From assembly GCA_025642075.2 (NCBI GenBank), contig JAODUO010000157.1, positions 300,001-364,000 of the forward strand: DNA of 64,000 bases, in the 5' to 3' direction. This DNA comes from Ridgeia piscesae. Lineage: Eukaryota; Annelida; Polychaeta; Sabellida; Siboglinidae. The notes under the pieces were generated by a model. The model worked only from the letters and a program-made list of their open reading frames with translations. It searched no databases and was not told the origin of the DNA. This document shows, piece after piece, positions 24,890 to 34,289 of this stretch. Numbering within the stretch: the stretch's first letter is position 1; every line of letters begins with the position of its first letter. The translations under genes were made by a program, and so were the position numbers.

Positions 24890-25480
24890 TTCGGCAAAGG
24901 CAAAAGGCGCATTCAGCCGATCGACGGGCTGACGGGCTGGACAGTCCCTATCGTTATGATCCACCTCAGTTCCCATCATCTGTTGATAGGCTGACACCTT
25001 GTCGCGTTGATATGTCGCTCTTCCGTTTCTACGCCGGCGGTACCGTCCACAACCATACAACCTTTATCTCCGGACGAAGTCACGCTATGGCTCGCCGGAT
25101 TTGAAAAGTGTCCGAAATTGCCAACGTACCTTACAGTTGGGGATGGCTCTCGTCGGGGAAGTTTACCGCTTGGTACTGTGATACTGTGCAACAAAAAGAA
25201 TACGGTTCTCTCCGTGCGGCGTTGTGACAATACAGCCAGTTCGGCAGTGGAGTTACCCTAAACAGGCATTGAAAACGCCAACGGGGTGCTGCCGAACCGT
25301 TGCGAGTTTTTATTAGTGAGTTGCATGACGTGGCACGACAGGCATATCCAATCTGCGATATGCAAAGTCGTCTGTCACTAGTGAAGGAACAATGTGTTCT
25401 GTTGAGAGTGATGCAACGTCGGCTGTCACTGGTGAAGGAATAATGTGTTCCATTGAGAGTGTTACGCCTCTCGAAAAAAA
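24890..25480 (+). pseudogene. gag remnant, copy B
   Basis: Aligns with copy A from ggcgcattcagccgatcgac through ttgcatgacgtggc.cgacag to gtgttc.attgagagtg, with extra deletions (the FVNRFE segment is missing around 25120) and a short internal duplication near 25375-25450 where aatgtgttc recurs. No open product. After it, 25560-25850 repeats the same non-coding tail present in copy A. Confidence 0.7.
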
Positions 25481-25869
25481 GGCTGGTACACATAGTTGAG
25501 AAAAGTTAACAATTTAACCAGTGTACGGTGATTAAACCAGATAATGGTGGCTATATGTATACTTTAGCAACACCATGTTGTCATAACACATTATTTAATT
25601 TTGCCAGCGACGATGCTGAGGTGAACGCGCTAATATATCGGCGAAATGTGTTGGAAACCCAGTCGCAGTGTAAAAATGGTAATCACAACACTCCAATCTC
25701 TAGCTCACACCACGCCGTCGTCAGACCTACGTTGGAGTAGAAGACCATCTTCCACATATCCTTTGCCCATATCGTGCTACCGTATACACCAGCACTAAGG
25801 TATCTCCATATGTACCGAATGTTGGGTCACAAGATTACCTTTCCAGTCCGTCTATAACTCGAGGGACCC

Positions 25870-26130
25870 CCGAAAGCACATGTCCCATCATGCACAACTC
25901 AGTATGGTGAATGGCTTCGTGACGCCATGGAGTTAAGTCATAGCATGGCTCGACGGGAAAGTCGCAAGACCCTCCCTTCGCAAGAAGACAGCGTACGACA
26001 TGAAGGCTACTCCGGTTAATTTACCGAAAGGAAGTTGGGTATGGCGTTACAGCACAGCCACAGCTAAGATGAAAGGTGGAGTCAAATGGTCTGGTCCATA
26101 CCTCGTAGTGGGTCGTCCTTTGGAGTAACT
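25870..26130 (+). pseudogene. integrase C-terminal remnant with GPY/F module
   Basis: Two frames joined by a shift near 25980 read YGEWLRDAMELSHSMAR (the helix after the integrase core) and then LPKGSWVWRYS followed by KWSGPYLVV, the GPY/F module that ends Ty3/gypsy integrases. Stop at 26127-26129. The catalytic integrase core and RT are absent. This fixes the element as Ty3/gypsy-type and not BEL or copia. Confidence 0.75.
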
Positions 26131-26439
26131 GTTGCGATACATAGCTCTGCAGGGGACAGACCAATATTCAAACACACCGATCACCTAAACGAATACGTGA
26201 ATGATAGTGATAATCCACTAACCAGGTGGTTGACCAACGACCTATCAGTTGACACTGAGGTAAACTCTCAAAATCCAGGATGCGGGACTCAGACTCAAGA
26301 GCTTCGTATAGACCAATCTTGAGAACAGGCTCGAGATGAGTGTGCTGTGGGTGACGATAGCATGGTGGTCGGCAGCCAAGGGGCGGCTACGAATGATCCT
26401 ATGAACCTTCGGCGTGGTCTACGCACATGTCGCCCACCT

Positions 26440-26520
26440 ATTCTACTTTACCTGTAGGTCAAAACATCGTTGACCTGTAGGTCAACACATCGCTGACCTG
26501 TAGGTCAACACATCGTTGAT
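26440..26520. repeat. 29-bp tandem repeat (acctgtaggtcaacacatcg...)
   Basis: Three near-identical units of cctgtaggtcaa followed by cacatcgttga. Lies between the integrase remnant and LTR3. No function evident. Confidence 0.85.
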
Positions 26521-27600
26521 TACATGTTCGCAATCCAGGCGAACCACAATTAGCGAATTGAACAAATGCTGCGAGATGCGACTGTCTCCAGCAGTATCTT
26601 AAACATGATGGATATGTAGATCTCTGTTAGCAGTTGCACGCAATCGGACATAAATCACCAACAGTGAAGAAATTACTCATGCCATAGTTGGTCGCGTCAG
26701 TGTTTTGACACAATCTGTTACACCGGTAGAATGTTACCAGTTCGCCGTTCGTCAGCATCACAATTGGAACACATTCGTCTGCTGAATACTGTGTTATTTG
26801 TTTCCAGCAGACAATACCCTATGTATAAATACTAATTGATACATTACTGTCGTCTGTAAACTCGGTTGACAGTGTCATGACAAATACGGCATGAACTAGT
26901 TGTGGTATAGGTCGAGAGAAAGAACAACAAAAAAGAACCACCACCACCACCACCAACACAACCACCACCACCACCACCAACAACAACAACAACCACCGCC
27001 ATCATTGTTTCCATAACACGGCGATTTGTTTAAGTTTCTTGTATACCATGTATTTGAGTTTGTTTTAGAGTCATGCCGATTTGTACGACAGTTGTCTACT
27101 TGCGTTAGTAACTGTTGACAGAGCACGGAGCAGTCGTCTGGAGGAAAAAATCGCTCTACGTGACACTAATTTGAAGCCGACACGTGTGACGACGAACTGG
27201 TCCTGATGCCAGTACTCATGCTGATGTCGGCAAAATGACATTCGAACTGTTACACGTCGCGAAACATATACATGCGGAAGACATCCCTCCACCAGAAAAT
27301 GTACTGCCGATACCGATTCCCTCACATACGTCGTCACAGTTCGTGAGGATGCAGCTATGACAACGTGACATTGAACGTAGCGTATACCGCCACCATTATA
27401 CCAGACAATTAATTACATTTGGGACAGTTACGTTCATCAGCGATGCTTCATCTGTGATAATTAGTCGACAGTTAACTAGTTTACGTATGCGAACATTTTC
27501 CGGAGAATTATGAACATATATATTTTATAACCGGTGTTGCATTTACATAATCACATTTTATTTCTTCAAATGTGATCTTTAAACACTTTCTGAGTTGGTT
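26521..27600 (+). other. 3' internal region of the retroelement, no readable protein
   Basis: This is where a third frame would lie in a longer gypsy-type element, but I could not read a convincing protein on either strand. It includes a (CAC/CAA)n tract at about 26937-26995. Confidence 0.4.
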
Positions 27601-27616
27601 CGAGGGCGAACGTGTT

Positions 27617-27841
27617 AAAGAGGGAGAATGTGATAGTGACTCCCTGCTTGCGATTGTGACACCCCCGCGGGTCTCCGGAACTAGAGAGCGGGAGCGGGGA
27701 GCGGGGAGCGGGGAGCGGGGAGCGGGGAGCGGGGAGCGGGGAGCGGGGAGCGGGGAGCGGGGAGCGGGGAGCGGGTTTGTTTGTGTTGGTATATTTAGAT
27801 TGCTATTAAACCGTTTACACACATATAGAAGTTCGTCGTCG
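27617..27841 (+). repeat. polypurine tract plus LTR3 with G-quadruplex array
   Basis: Purine tract 27617-27628, LTR 27629-27841. It is nearly identical to LTR2 outside the VNTR (same attaaaccgtttacacacata and gttcgtcgtcg end), but the VNTR unit is gagcggg. Eleven GGGG runs are spaced exactly 7 bases apart (27696-27769), each separated by agc, which is a textbook intramolecular G-quadruplex pattern. Primer-binding site follows. Confidence 0.85.
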
Positions 27842-27865
27842 CTGGTGCCGTGACCAGTCGTACAG

Positions 27866-28056
27866 AGAAGTTTTAGTTGTTATGTTATGTTATGTTATGT
27901 TATGTTATGTTATGCTATGCTATGCTATGCTATGCTATGCTATGCTATGCTATGCTATGCTATGCTATGCTATGCTATGCTATGCTATGCTATGTTATGT
28001 TATGTTATTAAACCGTTTAAGCTAATATTGAAGTACGTAATTATACATGTATCACA
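27866..28056 (+). repeat. LTR4 (outer 3' LTR, 5' part lost)
   Basis: Begins abruptly after a ~10-base leader downstream of the LTR3 primer site with gttttagttgttat, matching mid-LTR1. It continues through attaaaccgttta, aatattgaagtacg and ends ATCACA before the gccc TSD. The end resembles LTR1 and not LTR2/3, so LTR1 and LTR4 are the original pair. Confidence 0.75.
27877..28005. repeat. 5-bp satellite (TATGT/TATGC)n inside LTR4
   Basis: About 25 units; tatgt at both edges and tatgc in the middle. It lies exactly where LTR1 has ttagcttgttatta, so a short ttgttat seed inside the LTR appears to have expanded. Confidence 0.9.
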
Positions 28057-29379
28057 GCCCTATTATATCTGTTAGCTAGCAGGAAGAGATCGTGGTAGCC
28101 ACCAGGGGACCGTTTCACTAAGCTAAAGTGCACTTAAGGAAACCCCATCCATAAAAAGAATCGGACGGAAACCCTAAAGTAAAAAGAGAACTTTAAAAAT
28201 GCATTTTCACTAACGTGATCCTTACGGAAATCGTAAGCTACGGACAGGGAGGTCAGACCGATTTGCCGCCCCTTCTGACAACATGGGGAGACAGGGGTCT
28301 GGGTTAAGTGGCCGTAGTTTATTATCACGTACCATACCTGTTTGTTTATGACTCAGTGCTGATAGCTGATTTTCTGGTGGTGTTTGAGAGCGGTTAATGA
28401 TTTTGTTTCTTCTCGGTGTCGTATGTTAGTTTTCATTGTTTATGCCTGCGGCCATGTTGGATCACGCTGACAGGCCCCATCTTTTAAAATTATTTGCAAG
28501 ATTATGTTAATGAGTACGGCCATTTTGAAAAGTTATAAATAAATGAATGTGATCGTACAAATATCATGATAATTCGTCGATAAAAAGTAGTAATTAGTCA
28601 GTTAAAATGGCCTATGTTTAACGATGTTTTGTGACTATTTATTTAGGTGGATTCAGCATGATTCATATGCAGAAGTATAAAGAATTGTGTGGACGATAAT
28701 ATGATTACAGTGATGGCTTACTAATTGATAGCACAAATGTGCACAAAGTCCGTTTATGGAGCTCCTGTCTCAAAAGACATCGCCATTTTGCCTTGTTCCC
28801 CGTGCGCGCGATGCATTGTGGTATACAAAACACTCCGATATCGACGTGATTGATAGCGGGTGTCTGATTAATACTATTATTAATAGTTACCAAGTACTTC
28901 TATTTGCACATTTAACTATGTGAACTAATTAATTACTGCCGTGTTTAATGTAGCTAATTAATATTAGTTTGTTTATTGGTATTATTGTATTATTTATTCC
29001 TTTTTTAGCATACTATTCGTACTTTTGTATGTTGGTTTGGCTACATTAAATTTATTAATTCTTAAGATTGATGCTAATTTATCATTAATGTTTATAAAAA
29101 TTGTATTAAACATGATTGTTGTATGTCGTTATTGGGGTATTCTTTGGTGACAGTTTTACTTGAATTTGTATTTAGTTTTGAAAATATGCGTAAGTTGTAC
29201 AACATTGTTGAAAATGTATGATACATTATATATGAATTGAATTCAAAAATTAGGTATGTATTGGCCTTTATCATAGTTTACAACAAAATCAGTACAATTG
29301 AAAAAAGTAATCTTCTTGTGATGTAGGTTCAAAATAAAATAGGAGAATGTTAAGAAAAAAAAAATTAAAATTAAATGGC

Positions 29380-29800
29380 AGTTTCCTTAATATTTAATCT
29401 ATACGCTTGAAGGCAGCACCATTGCATTTTAATTAATTACTATATGATCAGAAGTAAAAATGAAACCAATTCTAAAGATTTATTGGCAAGATCACATCAC
29501 AATTTTCGGAAAATGTTTTATATTTGAAATTTCATAAAATTACAGTTTCCTTAATATTTCATCTACATACATGATACAAGCACAGTTGCACTTCAATTAG
29601 TGATTATGACCAGGTCCAGGGGAAAACAAATTAAATGTGTGTGGTTTATAAGCAAAATTACATATATTAGCAAACCGTCAGAAAATGTCATGAAATTTGT
29701 AACTTTAAACATCTGTAGTTTGCTTAACATTTCACTTAAATACATGAAACAACTATCATCATACTTCTTATATTGACCACTATCAGGGAACACTTTAAAA
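29380..29800. repeat. ~165-bp degenerate tandem repeat, three copies
   Basis: The block cagtttccttaatattt.atct begins copies at about 29383, 29543 and 29717 (tagtttgcttaacatttcac in the last). Each is followed by a tacatgaaac-like stretch, a short AT segment and ggaaaa.ca. Spacing 160 and 174 bases. It lies in the middle of the 3.2-kb TIR element. Confidence 0.7.
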
Positions 29801-30609
29801 CATATTTTTTTCTAAATTGTGGTCCGACCACCCTACTACGGAGCACTTTCGCCATGATACTAATCGATAATCTATACTGTTAGTACAGTTTAGCAAAACA
29901 TACATAACACTTGTCAAAATGTGTTTGAAAATACGCCCCACCGATCATTTGATCAAGTAGGACTTTTTACTTGCTGTGCGAATATTTAAAACGCAATCTT
30001 ATAAAAATGGTCGATATAATACAGAGGAAACTATTTCGGTGTCACACACAGTGTAAACAGTTAGCGGGAACGTCGCTGTTAAACATTTTTAGTTTACAAC
30101 ATTGCAGAGAGCTCCAGCATCTTAATCTGAAGTTCTGTCGTCGAGTATAATAATATGAAGGTAACTAGGTACAGTTTAAATTAGATGCAACCTAAATTTG
30201 CTCAAAAACCGATCAATAAACATCACAACAACCTTGATTTTCGCAAAGCCGTAAGCTGCACTGCAAACGTCAACGGGTCAAGACGCCAATCTCGTGTATA
30301 CGAGTTAACGAGTCATAATTTAACATATTTTGGCTTTTTGCCCAGTCCCCGAGTCGAACACATGCCGATTTAAAATATATATATGAAGAAACATTTGCAA
30401 AGTATACCGATATTCCAAATATGTAACACCTATTTGATTCCACTTGTGCAAATGAATTGTTAAAAAAGGTATATTTTGGCGAAATACTTACAAAATATAC
30501 CCCCACGAGACGGTGTCGCGCGAACAAATTTCCATCCCGCGAGTCGAAATGGTAACGCGGTGATGGTAATAATTACAAGATTTCGTCAAATTAAAAACAA
30601 TTACTATCC

Positions 30610-30800
30610 AAGAGTTAAGTATAAATGGCAAGTGGGCAAAGAAGCCTTCGGAATATTGAGAATCCAACCCATAATTATATATGTGTATTCCGCCCTTCTG
30701 AATTATTTGTAGATAGTGTTTTTAAACACGCCACACTCCCCACAGGGACCATAATGCAACGGGGGCCAATGAGTATTTCGTGCAATATAAGTGTTTTTTT
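30610..30800 (-). repeat. short element sharing the L1A LINE 3' tail, copy 1
   Basis: gccttcggaatattgagaatccaac and ttccgcccttctga match the 3' tail of LINE L1A (4835-4912 on plus), but the sequence further in (ggaccataatgcaacggggg) is not from that LINE. It instead matches 55690-55760. This is the arrangement expected of a SINE or truncated sister LINE that borrows the LINE's tail. Nested in the 3.2-kb element. Confidence 0.55.
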
Positions 30801-31281
30801 GAAAATGTATGTTCACAAACCTCATTTTACATCTTTGTCAATCAAGTTGTTTGTATAGATGCCAAATGTACCTGTTTTTACCAATGTACCTACTTTGCCC
30901 ATTATGTTACATCTGGCGTTAATTACTAAGCGATATCCTCAAGTGTTCGACTCGCGAGCGTGTTCGACTGGCGGGTCATTGAGTACATTTTTAATCGCTA
31001 ACGTTTTGAAGACTTATTTGGCTGTGGACAACTGGATATTAGCATGACTCTGGACTTCAGCAGTTAAATGCCAAAATGTGAATTCTACCTGTTTATCATG
31101 CATATTATCTTTGTTCTAAAGTGTAGCATGGCATACTATTAGAAATTTGCTTTTCTAGGACTAGGTGCATTTTATGGACCGGAACCAGGATGGAATATTA
31201 CTGATATGTAATTTTTATTTTGGTCTACATTAAGTGAACTTTCGATTTTAAGAGCACTTAAAATGTTTATGAAACGGTCCC

Positions 31282-31720
31282 TGGCCTTGACTAGCTATTT
31301 CAAACTATTCATACGGCTACGGGGCGATATGTCTCACAGTAACATCAAGTATGTATACGTTTACATAACGCGCACGGGTTATATATAATATATATTATAA
31401 TATATACGGACGTGAATGATTTCGCTGAATATATTATATTTCGTGAAATCATTCACGTCCAAGCATAAATGCAAAAAAAGAGGTGACCTACGTTGCCTGT
31501 GGATGTATGTCAGAGCGTGCAGTGTGCAGCGACTGGAGTACGGCGTGGATGTCTGAGCTGTCAGGGTGCCTAATGCTGTACGTTATGGGTGTTTGGGCCA
31601 TAACATGTCATGCTTTACGCGTAGCAGTAAAAGCCAATAACAACGAGAAAACGCCTACGCGTAACGTCGCTGGCAGTTGATGTTTTCACGTAAACGTCTG
31701 TGGCAATGACATCGCAGTGA
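31282..31720 (+). repeat. dispersed repeat R1, copy 2, with an inserted hairpin
   Basis: Homologous to 8480-8723. It contains an extra segment with a 16-bp inverted repeat (ggacgtgaatgatttc at 31408-31423 and its complement at 31445-31460) around an AT-rich 21-base loop; this segment is missing from copy 1. Confidence 0.65.
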
Positions 31721-31727
31721 CGTTTTA

Positions 31728-32173
31728 GCGCTTACATTTATCCGGCGTTATAAACGTTCCGATTGACGTTTCTGCGCATGCGCGATGAATGTAAAATCAT
31801 TAATATGCAGCGAAAGGACAATGCATTTATGGTATAAATACACCGGGTTGTTCGTTAGGATGTATATAACCTCTCTGCAAAGTTATTTGTCGCAAATTAA
31901 CACGAGGCAAACAAGTTTTGAGGCATGTTTTGATAGCAAGCGTAATTCACCTGACTGTAGTGCCCTATAATCCGTGACAGTGATTTAAACAAACGTAAGA
32001 TGTTATTGTATTGAACGACATTTTAAGCAAGTCTTCAAAGTAATCATCACAGGACGTGGCATTTATACCAAAAACGCTTTGTTGTTTCGCTGCACATTGA
32101 TGATTTTACACTTATCGCGCATGCGCAGAAACGTCAATCGGAAAGTTTATAACGATCGGAAAAATGTAAGCGC
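31728..32173 (+). mobile_element. MITE family M1, copy B (intact)
   Basis: 446 bases from GCGCTTACATTTATCCGG to its inverted end CCGGAAAAATGTAAGCGC-like at 32173. Inverted similarity extends over 100 bases from each side, including gattgacgtttctgcgcatg and cgcgat.aatgtaaaatcat. No coding capacity. Serves as the reference for the split copy A and the old copy C. Confidence 0.85.
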
Positions 32174-33557
32174 GACAACGCAACCACTGGCCTATATTAT
32201 TTAAGGCAGCGAGCGTGTAAACCACGGAACGTTTTGCGGAACGCTTATTTAAATCATTCTACAATTAGCTGTTGAACGCATGAATCCGAAACCGCACAGA
32301 TAGCTAAATATGGATATAGTCTAACATGTCCGTCAATGTGAAGGCATACTATTTACATTGATGTATATTTACAGCCGATGGAACGTCGAGTGGTTGTAAG
32401 AAACCACCCGTTAAGATTTTAAGATATATACAATATAGCGTTAAAGTTAAGAACCAGAATAGAAGCTAGTCTAGAGCTGTTAAAAACCGGAGGAAGGCCG
32501 ACACCAACAAGAATCCTAATAAATCAAAAAGTGGACAACACCGTTTATCACGCCGGAGGAGTTCAATAGAAACTCATCCCGGACCACAGCGACGGCGCAG
32601 CCTTTAATGGCGATTTATTATACCAGCTAGACGTTCATCGTACGAAACTAATTTATATGGCATTGAAAAAATCTTAGCTTAGACAGACTTATAAAAGACG
32701 TCTCCTCTATAAATCTAAGTTGGATTTAAATAGATACTGCAGGTATTTCGCAGGTACAACGTGAAAACGTCTATTCCAAACGAGCGCCCTTTCACAATCG
32801 TCGGCCGGACTTTACCTATGCGGTAAATAATTTTTCGACTATAAAAAGGCAGAGCGTCGTTTTAATCAGGAAGATGGGCTGACGAAGATGATTTCGGTCT
32901 ACCATTTCCTCATATTATATACGAACTGCAAAATTATCGGCACATTTTAAACATGTAAAATGTAGGGGTACTGTAGTTGTCCAGAATCACGAGTAGGGCA
33001 CTCAGATGTTACGCAATGTTTGTCGCGTTATTCTTGTGGACGAACGTGAACTTTATTCTGCATGAATAAAACCGAGGTCGAACCATGGAACGAGCGTTCA
33101 GACCAGCCACATGATACGGATTACCCGTATCCGATACGGATTTTGGCGGTTTTTAAAATGATATGGCCGTACTCCATTTTCATACGGATTTTAACAACAT
33201 TTATGGAGAAATTATTTTAACCACACTATGTCCTTGTATGCGTCACAAAACTATACAGCATAATGGAATAATCGTTTACTGTTAGTGACTAAGTAAATCG
33301 ATTTGAAACGAACGACCAAAACCACCGATTAATTTATTGTAGCGCGTAATAGATGGCGCGCTGGTAAATTTTAGTTCTGAAAACTGCGGCAGGTGGGTCA
33401 ACGGGTGGCAAGGAGGCGCGTGGCAGGCATTTCAAAATGTTGATGCTTGCCAATGAAACTTGCTGCGAACTGCTGAGATAAATTGTCATTATTTGATTAC
33501 TCTGTCTGTATTGCGGTACGCATTGAAACGTGCTCAAGTTAACTTGCATAAATCATT
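32174..33557. other. no gene recognised
   Basis: 32270-32390 resembles 41800-41900 (catgtccgtcaatgtgaagg and gatggaac.tcg blocks), a further dispersed repeat of unknown class. Several atacggat motifs lie around 33120-33190. No gene seen. Confidence 0.4.
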
Positions 33558-34152
33558 AGGGCGTTTTCAAAACAGTTTTATCACGTTTGTTTCGATGTGT
33601 ATGTGTTTGGAATGTCATTCTTCATCACTCCCGCAAAAAAAAAACAAGTCGGGTATAATTTTTAAAATTATGTTTTAGGTCAATTTAAAGTCGTGTCGAC
33701 GTAAATAAGCCGATGTCACTGGGCGTGAGCAGTTACTGCTCCCCAGACGGATCACGACCGCATAGGCAATGTCTTACGATTTGCGAATATGTCTCCAAAA
33801 CTAAGGCTACATAATTAATTTGTATTCTATGTAATGCAGATATATTTGTTTTAAGCATAAATTATAAAATATGGCTAATTGTTTTTTCGACTTCGCAAAG
33901 CACACGCTAGACATCGCCTTTGACAAAGCCGGGCTTTGAGGCCCCGATGCGTTTGGGTTGCGCTAACTGCTCGCGCCTTATGATATCGGCTTATTTACGT
34001 CGACTCGACGGCATTAAATTGATCTAAAACACGATTAAAAATTATATCTCACTTCTTTGTAGCAGGAGTGATGCAGAATGATATTCCAAATACATACATA
34101 TCGAAAAAACGTCGAAAAATCCGACGAAAACCCCGTTTTAAAAAGGCTTTAA
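33558..34152. mobile_element. ~600-bp inverted-repeat element (MITE-like)
   Basis: The arms 33558-33715 and 33985-34152 are imperfect inverted repeats about 160 bases long. Landmarks in the left arm (ggcgttttcaaaac, tttcgatgtgtatg, ggaatgtcattct, catcactcc.gc, ataatttttaa, gtcaatttaaa, tcgacgtaaataagccgat) all recur inverted in the right arm. The loop is about 270 bases. No coding frame. Class unknown. Confidence 0.8.
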
Positions 34153-34289
34153 TAATATAGGCCAGTTACCTGGAAGATCTGATTAGTGGTGCGGATTGAT
34201 ATGGATTCTTACAGAATTTTAAGTCAAAAATACGGATTGCCACCCCCAAAACGTGGCATGTCTGAGCGTTATTTACTTCACCCTGAATG

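Larger units (their letters stand above)
23045..28060 (+). mobile_element. Ty3/gypsy-type LTR retrotransposon complex with four LTR copies
   Basis: Outer limits: TSD gccc (23045-23048), LTR starting TGTGATAG at 23049, final LTR ending ATCACA at 28056, and TSD gccc (28057-28060). Inside are two more LTRs of a sister subfamily, each preceded by a purine tract and followed by a primer-binding site. Remains of gag occur twice and an integrase C-terminus once. RT, RNase H and protease were not found, so the unit is non-autonomous and broken. The order LTR1-gag-LTR2-gag-IN end-LTR3-LTR4 suggests recombination between related copies or insertion of one into another. Confidence 0.85.
28106..31281. 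mobile_element. 3.2-kb non-coding TIR element
   Basis: Perfect 12-bp inverted ends GGGACCGTTTCA (28106-28117) and TGAAACGGTCCC (31270-31281), with weaker similarity continuing inward (aagtgc.cttaa). It is inserted in dispersed repeat R1; the R1 copy at 8520-8560 shows agccaccagggccagctattt uninterrupted. Very AT-rich interior with a three-copy ~165-bp tandem repeat and no transposase. Non-autonomous; superfamily unknown; no clear target duplication. Confidence 0.75.

Noticed and set aside
26086..26322. Forward 78-codon frame after the integrase remnant.
   Set aside because: Off-frame relative to the GPY/F module and without a known motif; part of the decayed retroelement.
24310..26665. Possible CRISPR-like array from repeated agcagttgcacgcaat units.
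   Set aside because: Only three adjacent degenerate units plus one distant one, no regular spacers, and a eukaryotic retroelement context.
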